Source of the DNA: Candidatus Eiseniibacteriota bacterium
GTDB taxonomy: Bacteria > Eisenbacteria > RBG-16-71-46 > CAIMUX01
Assembly: GCA_903844735.1 (NCBI GenBank)
Contig: CAIMUX010000033.1
Location: forward strand, 54,844 to 118,843
Direction of reading: 5' to 3'
Length of the DNA: 64,000 nt
The position numbers and the translations under genes were made by a program. The notes under the pieces are model-generated. The model saw only the letters and a list, made by a program, of their open reading frames with translations, was not told where the DNA came from and did no database searches. Shown here piece by piece: positions 34,086 through 42,551 of the stretch (positions are counted from its first letter, which is position 1; every line of letters starts with the position of its first letter).

Positions 34086-35498
34086 ATGAACCAGAAGCTG
34101 AGCGAGAGAGCGACAGACTTCGTCGTCGATGCGCGCCTGGGCAGCCTGATCGAGGATGGGACTCCCGATCCCGGGCGCGTCCGGGACATCGTGGCGAAAA
34201 GCCTGGCCAAGCGGGCGCTGTCCGTGGAGGAGACGGCCGTCTTGCTTCGGGCCGACGATCCGGCCCTCGTGGAAGAAATCTTCCAGGCAGCGCGGACGCT
34301 CAAGGAGACCGTCTACGGCAATCGCATCGTCCTGTTCGCCCCGCTCTACATCGGGAACGAGTGCACGAACGACTGCGCCTATTGCGGCTTCCGACGCAGC
34401 AACACCGAGGCGATCCGGCGCACGCTCGGCGAGGCACAGGTGCGCGAGCAGGTGATCGCTCTCGAGGTCAAGGGCCACAAGCGGCTCATCCTCGTCTTCG
34501 GAGAGCACCCGAACTACGACGCGAAGTTCATCGCCGACACCGTGCGCACCGTCTACGCCGTAAGGGAGGGCCACGGCGAGATCCGCCGGGTCAACATCAA
34601 CGCCGCACCGTTCGATCACGAAGGGTTCCGCACGATCAAGGAGTCGGGGATCGGGACGTATCAGGTCTTCCAGGAGACCTATCACCATGAGACCTATGCT
34701 CGGATCCACCCCAGAGGGACACGCAAGGGTGACTTCCTCTGGCGGCTAGACGCGCTGAGCCGGGCCATGGAGGCGGGCTGCGACGACGTCGGCATCGGCG
34801 CCCTCTTCGGCCTGCACGACTGGCGATTCGAAGTGCTGGGCCTGGTTCGGCACGCTTTACATCTGCAGGAACGGTACGGGGTCGGCCCGCACACCATCAG
34901 TTTTCCACGACTACGGCCCGCCTCCGGGGTGCATCTCGATGAGCGCTTCCTCGTGGATGACCGGTCCTTCATGCGAGTCATCGCGATCCTGCGCCTGGCC
35001 GTTCCGTACACCGGGCTCATCCTCACGGCGCGGGAGGAGGGGGAACTCCGCCGCGCGGCGATGTCGTTCGGCGTCTCGCAGATCGATGCCGGCACCCGCA
35101 TCGAGCTGGGTGGCTACACGGAAGCGGGCGATGCGCAGTGCATGGAGCTCGAGCAGTTCGAACTGGGCGACATCCGCTCGCTGGACACGGTCATGCGCGA
35201 GCTGATTCTCGACGGCTACATCCCGAGCTTCTGCACCTCCTGCTACCGTCTCGGCCGCACCGGCGAGCACTTCATGGAGTTCGCGGTGCCCGGGTTCATC
35301 AAGCGCTTCTGCACGCCCAACGCGCTGACCACCCTGGTCGAGTACCTCGTGGACTACGCTTCACCCGAAACGCGGACCGCGGGAGAGACCCTGGTGGCCG
35401 CGGAGCTGGCGAAGCTGCCCGACGGGGAGCAGAAGGCAGAGCTGTTACAGCGTCTCGCGCGCATCCGCGAGACGGGAGACCGCGACATGTACTTCTAA
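34086..35498 (+). CDS. hydG: [FeFe]-hydrogenase maturase, tyrosine lyase radical SAM
   Basis: 470 residues, the normal HydG length. The radical SAM motif CTNDCAYC is in IGNECTNDCAYCGFRRSN. The C-terminal auxiliary cluster motif CX2CX22C is complete (CTSC to the Cys of FIKRFC). HydG cleaves tyrosine to p-cresol and dehydroglycine, supplying CO and CN- as an Fe(CO)2CN synthon for the H-cluster. ATG 34086 has AAAGGA upstream; the longer open frame overlapping hydE is not used. It sits 35 bases after hydE. Confidence 0.97.
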   Translation: MNQKLSERATDFVVDARLGSLIEDGTPDPGRVRDIVAKSLAKRALSVEETAVLLRADDPALVEEIFQAARTLKETVYGNRIVLFAPLYIGNECTNDCAYCGFRRSNTEAIRRTLGEAQVREQVIALEVKGHKRLILVFGEHPNYDAKFIADTVRTVYAVREGHGEIRRVNINAAPFDHEGFRTIKESGIGTYQVFQETYHHETYARIHPRGTRKGDFLWRLDALSRAMEAGCDDVGIGALFGLHDWRFEVLGLVRHALHLQERYGVGPHTISFPRLRPASGVHLDERFLVDDRSFMRVIAILRLAVPYTGLILTAREEGELRRAAMSFGVSQIDAGTRIELGGYTEAGDAQCMELEQFELGDIRSLDTVMRELILDGYIPSFCTSCYRLGRTGEHFMEFAVPGFIKRFCTPNALTTLVEYLVDYASPETRTAGETLVAAELAKLPDGEQKAELLQRLARIRETGDRDMYF

Positions 35499-35639
35499 GA
35501 GAATGAGCCAGGCTTGCGAGAAGACGATTCTGCCTCCGGCCACCGCGGCTCCGGCGGGTCACCAGCGAATCCCGAAGGGCGACGACCCATCCGACCCGAG
35601 GAGGCCGAGAGCGGCAGGCGCCGGGAGGAGGCTGTACAC

Positions 35640-37208
35640 ATGACCAGGGCTCGCCGTGAAGCGGACCTGCTCGGCGAACGCGATGTTCCGGGTGAAGCGC
35701 TCTGGGGAATCCACACTCTTCGCGCCACGGAGAGTTTTCCGTTGGCCGGACGTGCGGTTCACCGGGAGTTGATCCATGCCTTCGGCGCGGTCAAACTGGC
35801 CTGCGTTCGCGCCAATCACGAGCTCGGAAGCTGGGATGAGCGGACGATGGAGACAATCAGCGCGGCTTGCGAGGAGATGATAGTCGGTGAGCTCGATCGA
35901 CATGTCGTGGTCGACGCGTTGCAGGGCGGGGCCGGCACCTCCACCAACATGTGCGTGAACGAGGTGCTGTGCAATCGGACGCTCCAGCTCCTGGGACGCA
36001 CGCCGGGCGAGTACGCCGTGCTCCACCCGCTGGAAGATCTGAACCTCCACCAGTCGACCAACGACACGTACCCGACCGCACTCAAGGTCGCGGCCATCAC
36101 CATGCTCCGCCGCCTGGAGCGTTCGGTGGTGGCGCTGCAGGAGGCGTTCCAGCAGAAGGAGAAGGAGCTGGCTGGGGTGGTCAAAGTCGGCCGCACCCAG
36201 ATGCAAGATGCCGTCCTCACCACGCTCGGGCGCGAGATGTCGGCCTATGCCGAGGCGTTTGCCCGCGACCGCTGGCGGATCTACAAGTGCGAGGAGCGGC
36301 TGCGGGTGGTCAACCTCGGGGGCACCGCCATCGGCACCGGCGTCGGCGCCCCGCGGCGATTCATTTTTCGCGCCACGGAGCACCTGCGCAACATCACCGG
36401 GATCGGCCTGGCCCGCGCCGAGAATCTCGTCGAGGCGACGCAGAACGCGGATGTCTTCGTCGAGGTGAGTGGAATCCTCAAGGCCTGTGCAGTCAACCTG
36501 CTCAAGGTCAGCGGCGATCTGCGGCTTCTCTCGTCCGGACCGGACGCCGGGCTGGGCGAAATCATGCTGCCCCCCCGCCAGGCCGGCTCGTCGATCATGC
36601 CGGGCAAGGTGAACCCGGTTATCCCCGAAGCGGCCTCGCAGGCGGCCATGCAGGTCATGGCCAACGACCAGGCAATCGCCCAGGCCTGCGCGCTCGGCAG
36701 CCTGGAGTTGAACCCGTTTCTGCCGCTGGTGGCGGATTGCCTCCTCGGCAGCCTCGATCTGCTGGAACGAGCTGCCACGATGCTCCGCGAGCACTGCGTG
36801 GAGGGGATCAGCGCCAACCCGGCGCGCTGCGCCCGGAGCGTGGATGGTGCCACCGCAACGGTGACCGCGCTTCTGCCTGCGGTCGGCTATGCACAGGCCC
36901 TTGAGATCGCGCGCCGCGCGCGGGAGGGAGGGCGCGCCGTGCGGGCCGTGGCGGTGGACGATGGATTCGTTACCGAGGAAGAATTCAAGGGGCTGACCTC
37001 GCCCGAGGCCGTGACCAGGCTGGGGTGGACCGAACCGGCAGCGGAGACGTCTGGGATCCCGGGGGTGCCCGATTCAACCGAAGCCCCACAGGCATCCGTG
37101 ACGCCCGAAGCACCTGAGGCCGCCGCGACCCGTCGGCCCACCGAGACTCCGGGGGGCCAGGGAGCTGCCGGATCGACCACAGATGCCGATGGGAAGGAGG
37201 CCGAATGA
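35640..37208 (+). CDS. Aspartate ammonia-lyase-like protein of the hydrogenase maturation operon
   Basis: 522 residues of the aspartase/fumarase superfamily, with GSSIMPGKVNPV (catalytic-loop signature) and LHQSTNDTYPTALK. Aspartase converts L-aspartate to fumarate and ammonia. Related lyases are often encoded with hydEFG and are proposed to provide nitrogen for the bridging dithiomethylamine ligand; that role is inferred here. ATG 35640 has GGAGGAGG 9 bases upstream. The last 60 or so residues are a Pro/Ala/Thr/Glu-rich low-complexity tail absent from typical aspartases. Its stop overlaps the hydF start by 4 bases. Confidence 0.9.
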   Translation: MTRARREADLLGERDVPGEALWGIHTLRATESFPLAGRAVHRELIHAFGAVKLACVRANHELGSWDERTMETISAACEEMIVGELDRHVVVDALQGGAGTSTNMCVNEVLCNRTLQLLGRTPGEYAVLHPLEDLNLHQSTNDTYPTALKVAAITMLRRLERSVVALQEAFQQKEKELAGVVKVGRTQMQDAVLTTLGREMSAYAEAFARDRWRIYKCEERLRVVNLGGTAIGTGVGAPRRFIFRATEHLRNITGIGLARAENLVEATQNADVFVEVSGILKACAVNLLKVSGDLRLLSSGPDAGLGEIMLPPRQAGSSIMPGKVNPVIPEAASQAAMQVMANDQAIAQACALGSLELNPFLPLVADCLLGSLDLLERAATMLREHCVEGISANPARCARSVDGATATVTALLPAVGYAQALEIARRAREGGRAVRAVAVDDGFVTEEEFKGLTSPEAVTRLGWTEPAAETSGIPGVPDSTEAPQASVTPEAPEAAATRRPTETPGGQGAAGSTTDADGKEAE

Positions 37209-38446
37209 GATCCGCCCCGAAGGGCCTGCGCCTGCACATCGGCATCTTCGGCCGCCGCAACGTCGGGAAGTCGTCGCTGTTGAATGCGCTCACCCGGCAG
37301 CAGGTCTCCATCGTATCCGCAGTCGCCGGAACCACGACCGATCCGGTAGAGAAGCCGATGGAGCTGCTCCCTCTTGGTCCCGTCCTCTTCATCGACACCG
37401 CGGGTGTAGATGATACCGGCGCCCTCGGCGAGATGCGTGTGCAGAAGACCCGGGCGATTCTCGATCGCACCGACCTCGGGCTCATCGTGGCCACGGGCAA
37501 CGCCTGGGGTCCGTTCGAGGAGGAAATCGCGGCAGAACTCAAACATCTCGGCACACCCGTGATCGCCGTCTTCAACAAGAGAGATCTGGAGGAACCTACG
37601 GAGGCGTTGCGAGCGCGACTGTTGGGCGCGCAGATCCCGGTGGTGCTGACCGACGCCGCGCACGGTGGCGGGATCGATGCGCTGCGCGCCGAGTTTGTGA
37701 GCAGCGCACCCGAGGACTTCGTCAACCCCCCAGGCATTCTCGGTGATCTCGTCGGCCCGGGAGAGGCGGTGATCCTCGTCGTCCCGATCGACCAGGAGGC
37801 TCCGAAGGGGCGGCTGATCCTGCCGCAGGTCCAGACCATCCGGGATCTCCTCGACAACGACTCGTGGTGCGTAGTGGTCAAGGAGCGAGAGCTTCGGGAG
37901 GCGCTCGACTCGCTGAAGAAGAAGCCCGCCCTCGTTGTCACCGATTCGCAGGCGTTCCTCAAGGTGGCGGGGGATACACCCGACGACATCCCGATGACGA
38001 GCTTTTCAATTCTCTTTGCGCGCTACAAGGGCGACCTGCCGGAGTTCGTGCGCGGGGCGATGACCATCGAGCGGCTTCGGCCCGGCGACCGGGTGCTGAT
38101 CGCCGACGCCTGCTCGCATCACCCGATCGGCGACGACATCGCGCGGGTCAAGATTCCGCGATGGCTCACCCAGTACGTCGGCGGCAAGCTCGCGATCGTG
38201 AACACGCAGGGGCGTGACTGGCCTGAGGACCTGCAGGAGTACAAGCTCGTCATCCACTGTGGCGCCTGCATGTGGAACCGGCGCGAAGTCCTCTCCCGTG
38301 TGCTCAAGGCGCGCCAGGCTGGGGTGCCGATCACCAATTTCGGGATGTCGATCGCCTGGTCGCTGGGAGTTTTTTCGCGGGCGCTGGCGCCGTTTCCGGA
38401 GGCAATGGAGATCTTCTCCCCTACCGGGACACGGCCGACGGGGTGA
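37205..38446 (+). CDS. hydF: [FeFe]-hydrogenase maturation GTPase and scaffold
   Basis: 413 residues. The N-terminal GTPase has G1 GRRNVGKSS, G3 DTAG and G4 NKRD. The dimerisation domain is central. The C-terminal cluster-binding motif CxH...HCxxC is complete (ACSHHP, then IHCGACMW). HydF is the scaffold on which HydE and HydG products assemble the diiron precursor before transfer to the hydrogenase. Overlap of 4 bases (ATGA) with the aspartase-like gene shows translational coupling. It is the last gene of the operon starting at 29594. Confidence 0.97.
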   Translation: MRSAPKGLRLHIGIFGRRNVGKSSLLNALTRQQVSIVSAVAGTTTDPVEKPMELLPLGPVLFIDTAGVDDTGALGEMRVQKTRAILDRTDLGLIVATGNAWGPFEEEIAAELKHLGTPVIAVFNKRDLEEPTEALRARLLGAQIPVVLTDAAHGGGIDALRAEFVSSAPEDFVNPPGILGDLVGPGEAVILVVPIDQEAPKGRLILPQVQTIRDLLDNDSWCVVVKERELREALDSLKKKPALVVTDSQAFLKVAGDTPDDIPMTSFSILFARYKGDLPEFVRGAMTIERLRPGDRVLIADACSHHPIGDDIARVKIPRWLTQYVGGKLAIVNTQGRDWPEDLQEYKLVIHCGACMWNRREVLSRVLKARQAGVPITNFGMSIAWSLGVFSRALAPFPEAMEIFSPTGTRPTG

Positions 38447-38545
38447 GGGGTTCCTTCTCTGTCGCTTTTCCATTCCCTTCCGGCCGACTCTCTGCTTCAG
38501 AATGGTGGCAAGACGCTACCGTTCTGTCAGTCACGCCCGATAGAC

Positions 38546-38594
38546 CTGAGATTCGGAGTAGAAAATGAATGTGACCGGCTTCCGGCATCGGGCC
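38546..38594 (+). repeat. Copy of a dispersed intergenic repeat (family A)
   Basis: CTGAGATTCGGAGT is identical to 28414-28427, followed after about 20 bases by GGCTTCCGGCATCGGGCCGG, related to the second half of the other copies. Confidence 0.5.
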
Positions 38595-38826
38595 GGAGGA
38601 CATAGAGCAGTTTCCGGCGGCCACGGATCAGCTCGCCGTACCGGGCTGCGAGTTCGGGGTGGTGCTTCGCACTCAGCATGCCATGCCGATGCACACGCCG
38701 TGGCGGGCAGCGCACATCCGAGGCGGAATCCAGCGACAGGACAACGAAGTCCAGGTAGTTCTTGGTGGACTGAGCCTCACTGAGCGACGGCTTCCGGGAC
38801 GCCTCCCGGAATGCCTCTTGGAACTC
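38581..38826 (-). pseudogene. Remnant of a four-helix-bundle (S23/rRNA-IVS type) protein
   Basis: The minus-strand frame reads FQEAFREASRKPSLSEAQST, then NYLDFVVLSLDSASDV, then HRHGMLSAKHHPELAARYGE and LIRGRRKLLYVLR. The pattern FL..A.(G/D)SA.E....L....G.LS......L...Y.E..R...L matches small four-helix-bundle proteins. The piece between SASDV and HRHG is out of register, and no start or ribosome binding site is present. It is probably a decayed copy in the 494-base gap between hydF and thiD. No other intact gene is in that gap. Confidence 0.4.
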
Positions 38827-38940
38827 CGCTCTTTCCGCAAATCGCTGGGTGGGGCTATTCTCTATCGGGACCGGCCAGTCAGACAGGACAGACGGGCTGG
38901 ACGGACGTTCCGGACGGCTCGAACCGAGGAGATCGTCGGC

Positions 38941-40131
38941 ATGACTTCCACCCTCCCGCAGTGTCTGACCATAGCCGGAAGCGATTCCGGCGGCGGAGCG
39001 GGCATCCAGGCTGACCTGAAGACATTCCAGGCGAACGGCGCCTTTGGGATGTCCGTGCTCACCTCGATCACGGCGCAGAACACGCGGCGCGTGACGAGGG
39101 CCTACGACCTGCCGGAGGACCTGATCCTGGCGCAGTTGCAGGCCGTTTTCGACGACTTTGCTGTGGCCTCGGTCAAGACCGGCATGCTCTCCTCGAAGGG
39201 CATTGTTTCGACCGTCTCCGCGTTCTGGCGCTCGCTCGGACCGGCCGCACCGCCGCTGGTCGTCGACCCGGTGATGATCAGCAAGAGCGGCTACCCGCTG
39301 CTGCAGCTCGACGCGGTGGCGCGAGTGCGGAAGGAACTGCTGCCGCTGGCCACCGTCGTCACGCCGAACAGCCACGAGGCAGAACTACTCTCGGGCGTCA
39401 GCCTGGCTAGCCGCGAGGAGGTCGAGGTAGCCGGCTGGAAAATTCTCGCGCTGGGCCCGAAGGCTGTGCTTCTCAAGGGCGGGCACCTCGAGGGAAAGGG
39501 TCTCGATCCTTTGCGGGCCACCGACTATCTATTCACGGACGGGAAGGTGCAGGAGTTCTCTTCGCCCCGCGTAGAGACGACCTCGACTCACGGTACTGGC
39601 TGCACGTATTCCGCTGCCGTTGCCGCCTGGCTCGGCCGCGGCTACGCGGTGCCCGAGGCCGTCGCTCGCGCCAAGCGGTATCTGGACGGTGCGATTGTGC
39701 ACGGGCTGGACATCGGGCACGGGCAGGGTCCCACCCATCACTTTTTCTTCATGACCGATTGGATGGAGGCGGTGGAGGGCACGGCCGCGAATCGCCGAAC
39801 CGCGAGGAGGACGGCGGCGCACGTGGTCCCGCAGCGTGCGAAAATCGCCACCGGGAAACAACATGCCGCGGAGAAGCCACCCGCGAAACGGTCTGGCGCA
39901 AAGAAGCCTGCTGCGAAGATGCCTGCCACGAGACAGCTTGCAGCAAAGAAGTCTGCCACTGGGAAGGCCACCACCGGCAAGATCGCACCCAAACCGGCGC
40001 GGATCGCCCCAGGGAGTAAGCCTGCCCAACCCGGTGGGAAGAGCGCAGTCCCGTCGAAGCGCGCCGCTACCTCCCGCGCTCCAAGTGCCACCCCGGTCCA
40101 GGCCACAAGAAAGACGCGTTTTTCGCGGTGA
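38941..40131 (+). CDS. thiD: HMP/HMP-P kinase with Lys/Ala-rich C-terminal tail
   Basis: 396 residues. Residues 1 to about 270 are Thi[31 protein letters not shown] and the anion-hole/catalytic [10 protein letters not shown]. The enzyme phosphorylates hydroxymethylpyrimidine (phosphate) for thiamine synthesis. ThiD normally ends near 265-275 residues; here a tail of about 120 residues ([20 protein letters not shown] and similar) of histone-H1/AlgP-like composition follows. ATG 38941 has GAGGAG upstream; the longer frame is rejected. First gene of a thiD-thiE-thiL operon. Confidence 0.93.
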   Translation: MTSTLPQCLTIAGSDSGGGAGIQADLKTFQANGAFGMSVLTSITAQNTRRVTRAYDLPEDLILAQLQAVFDDFAVASVKTGMLSSKGIVSTVSAFWRSLGPAAPPLVVDPVMISKSGYPLLQLDAVARVRKELLPLATVVTPNSHEAELLSGVSLASREEVEVAGWKILALGPKAVLLKGGHLEGKGLDPLRATDYLFTDGKVQEFSSPRVETTSTHGTGCTYSAAVAAWLGRGYAVPEAVARAKRYLDGAIVHGLDIGHGQGPTHHFFFMTDWMEAVEGTAANRRTARRTAAHVVPQRAKIATGKQHAAEKPPAKRSGAKKPAAKMPATRQLAAKKSATGKATTGKIAPKPARIAPGSKPAQPGGKSAVPSKRAATSRAPSATPVQATRKTRFSR

Positions 40132-40135
40132 GTCG

Positions 40136-40768
40136 ATGAAGACGATCGGCCGCCTCCATGTGCTCACCGACTCGGAGCTGCAATCCCGCTGGGGTCATCT
40201 CGACCTCGCCCGGGCAGCGCTCGATGGCGGCGCCGAGGCAATCCAATACCGGCGCAAGCATGGCCCGACCCTGCTCATGCTGAAGGAGGCGATCGCCATC
40301 CGCGAGGCCTGCCGCCGCCGGAAGGTGTCGCTGGTCGTGAACGATCGCGTCGATATCGCACTTTTCGCCGACGCTGACGGCGTTCACCTTGGGCAACAGG
40401 ATATCCCGATCGCCCTCGCGCGCGACCTTCTCGGACCTGGACGAATCATCGGCGGCTCGGCGGACCATGAGGACGAGGCCGGAGCACGGCACCGCGAAGG
40501 GGTCGACTACGTCGGCATCGGCCCGATCTTCGTCACCACGTCCAAACGGGACGCTGGCCCGGTCTTGGGGATTTCCGGCCTGGCTCGTGCTGTGCGCGCG
40601 GCCAACATACCGCTCATCGCCATCGGAGGGATCACCGCAGAAAACTTGGCCGAAGTCCTGGCCACCGGCGTGCATGGAGTGGCGGTGCTCGGAGCCGTCT
40701 GCCTCGCCGCCGACCCCGCGGTGGCGGTGGCGAAGCTGCGCTTCCTGATCGAGGCCCATACCGCATGA
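40136..40768 (+). CDS. thiE: Thiamine-phosphate synthase
   Basis: 210 residues, normal ThiE length. Signatures: GAEAIQYRRK at the phosphate/pyrimidine site, VNDRVDIALFADADGVHLGQ, YVGIGPIFVTTSKRDAG and IAIGGITAENLAEVLATG. It joins HMP-PP and thiazole phosphate to thiamine phosphate. ATG 40136 lies 4 bases after the thiD stop with only a weak GGTGAG site, suggesting reinitiation or coupling. The thiL start overlaps its stop by 4 bases. Confidence 0.95.
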   Translation: MKTIGRLHVLTDSELQSRWGHLDLARAALDGGAEAIQYRRKHGPTLLMLKEAIAIREACRRRKVSLVVNDRVDIALFADADGVHLGQQDIPIALARDLLGPGRIIGGSADHEDEAGARHREGVDYVGIGPIFVTTSKRDAGPVLGISGLARAVRAANIPLIAIGGITAENLAEVLATGVHGVAVLGAVCLAADPAVAVAKLRFLIEAHTA

Positions 40769-41961
40769 CCGACGCCGCGGGCGGAACCAGGCCCCAGGCC
40801 AGGCCCGAGACCATCGCCTCGATCGGCGAGTTCGCGCTCATCCAGCGGATCCGTGCGGTGCTAGAGGGCCCCTCCGGTCGGCCGAGATCACCCGGTGCCT
40901 CATCCGATCTTCTCCTCGACATCGGCGACGATGCGGCCCTCATCCGCCCTGAACCAGGCTGGGATCTCGCCCTCACGTGTGACATCCAGGTCTGTGGCCG
41001 CCACTTCGATCCCCGATGGATGGGAGCGGGCACCATCGGTCGGCGCGCCATGACGGTGAACCTGAGCGACATCGCAGCCATGGGCGGTGAACCACGTCAC
41101 GCCCTCGTGTCGCTCGGCCTCCCTGGCTCCATGGAGGTCGCCGCAGTCGAGGGACTCTACCGCGGCTTCCTCGAAGCGCTTGAGGGGACCGAGGCCTGCG
41201 TCATCGGCGGCAACATCACCAGCAGCGGCCCGGAGTGGTTCGTGGACATCACCCTTGTCGGCCGTATCGAGCAGGGGCGGGCTCTCACGCGCGCAGGGGC
41301 ACGCCCCGGGGACCGGATCCTCGTCACCGGGTCTCCAGGACGGAGCGCGGCGGGACTGGCGGTTCTTCGGGAGATCACGGGGAGCGGAGCCAACTCGAGC
41401 CACCAGAGAATCGAACAGTTCCTGGTCACGAACCATTGGGCGCAGTCACTTGTTCGCGCTTTTCGACAGCCGGAGGCCCGCGTCGCTGCCGGCCGCCTGT
41501 TGGCCAGCGTGGCGGATCGCTCTGTCACCGCACTCGTGGATCTCAGCGACGGGTTGATCGGGGATCTTGAGCACATCTGTGATCGCAGCGGTGTGCGCGC
41601 CAGGATTGACGCAGCCCGGTTTCCCCACGACCCGGATCTGGAGACGGCGGCTTCCCATTTTGGCGGGGTTCGCGCGGCTTGGACCCTTGGCCCGGGCGAT
41701 GACTACGAGTTGCTCCTGACCGTTCACCCCGCAGCTTCTGACCGCGTAGCCAACGAGTTACGGGCGGCCACGGGGCTGATGGTCACCGAGATAGGCGAGA
41801 TTTTCTCATGTCGCGTCTCCTCGAAGGGGACTATGCCCTTTTCGGCAGGCAGTCATCCGCCCCGCAAGACCGAAATTGACCACGGTCTCGTCGAGGTTGC
41901 AGGGGCGCCGCCGGGCAAGCCCCACGGTGGAGGCTGGGACCACTTTCGCGTGGAGCCATAG
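40765..41961 (+). CDS. thiL: Thiamine-monophosphate kinase
   Basis: 398 residues, slightly longer than typical ThiL (about 320-350). Typical features: LLLDIGDDAALIRPEPGWDL (metal/ATP site), NLSDIAAMGGEPRHALVSLG, VIGGNITSSGPEWFVDITLV, LVDLSDGLIGDLEHIC and LGPGDDYELLLTV. It makes thiamine pyrophosphate from thiamine monophosphate and ATP. The C-terminal 50 or so residues are poorly conserved. Coupled to thiE by an ATGA overlap. No TPP riboswitch core was seen upstream of the operon, and thiC and thiG are not in this window. Confidence 0.94.
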   Translation: MTDAAGGTRPQARPETIASIGEFALIQRIRAVLEGPSGRPRSPGASSDLLLDIGDDAALIRPEPGWDLALTCDIQVCGRHFDPRWMGAGTIGRRAMTVNLSDIAAMGGEPRHALVSLGLPGSMEVAAVEGLYRGFLEALEGTEACVIGGNITSSGPEWFVDITLVGRIEQGRALTRAGARPGDRILVTGSPGRSAAGLAVLREITGSGANSSHQRIEQFLVTNHWAQSLVRAFRQPEARVAAGRLLASVADRSVTALVDLSDGLIGDLEHICDRSGVRARIDAARFPHDPDLETAASHFGGVRAAWTLGPGDDYELLLTVHPAASDRVANELRAATGLMVTEIGEIFSCRVSSKGTMPFSAGSHPPRKTEIDHGLVEVAGAPPGKPHGGGWDHFRVEP

Positions 41962-42551
41962 CAGCTTAGGTTATGTACCGAATCCTGTTGGCCGACCGCC
42001 TGCAACGGCGCGACCACCAAGGGAATGCGCGGCAGCTTCGAGGGCCTGTTCGATCCGCCGCGACGAAGGCATGGTGCTCGCTGGTTGTCTTGATCACTTC
42101 ACGGCCTGGCGCAACGCCATCAAATGACACGCCGGGAGAACCATCCCGGCGAGACCGCGGCAATGAAGGCGGGGATGGCGAAACGACGCCTGCGGTGGGC
42201 GGAGGTCTTTGCTCGCCGCCGCTTTCCGCGGGAACACGAGTTGCCCGGATCGTGGTGGAACTACTACTGGCGGCAGGTGATGACCGCCCGAACTGCGGCC
42301 GATGACCAACTGAGACCGGTCCCGGAAGCTGCCGTCAGGCCCGCCCGCGTAGGTCGACCAACAGAAGTCGATCCATAACCAGCAGCTTAGAGCTTCCATG
42401 CTCCGATTTCGACGCATTTCCCTTATACTTATGGGAGTTGCGGTTGGACCGCCGAGGCGGACCCATGTCCCGGGGACGGCCCGTTGGACCGTCGACATGG
42501 ACGCGCGTGCAGCGGGCGGCCACCTCGATCGGAAGAAAGGGAGCGGATACA
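41962..42551. other. 590-base intergenic stretch without a confident gene
   Basis: The frame at 42124-42378 (plus) encodes an 84-residue basic protein with a Trp/Tyr-rich middle (GSWWNYYWRQV), but I recognise no family and see no good ribosome binding site. Around 42025-42048 a short frame reads MRGSFEGL, slightly reminiscent of IS66 TnpB, but too short to call. TATACT at 42424-42429 may be a -10 for the downstream deiminase gene; its -35 is poor. Confidence 0.35.

Noticed and set aside
38540..38600. CTGAGA in the gap before thiD, checked as part of a TPP riboswitch
   Set aside because: The other conserved TPP-riboswitch elements (GGGG.GCC start, ACCTGA..TGG core) are not present nearby, and the bases belong to the family A repeat.
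42001..42048. Possible IS66 TnpB scrap (MRGSFEGL)
   Set aside because: Only about eight residues resemble the MRKSFEGL segment, and nothing before or after matches. Too short to call.
42424..42429. TATACT as the -10 of the deiminase promoter
   Set aside because: No acceptable -35 at 16-18 bases and no TGn extension, so it is not listed as a promoter.
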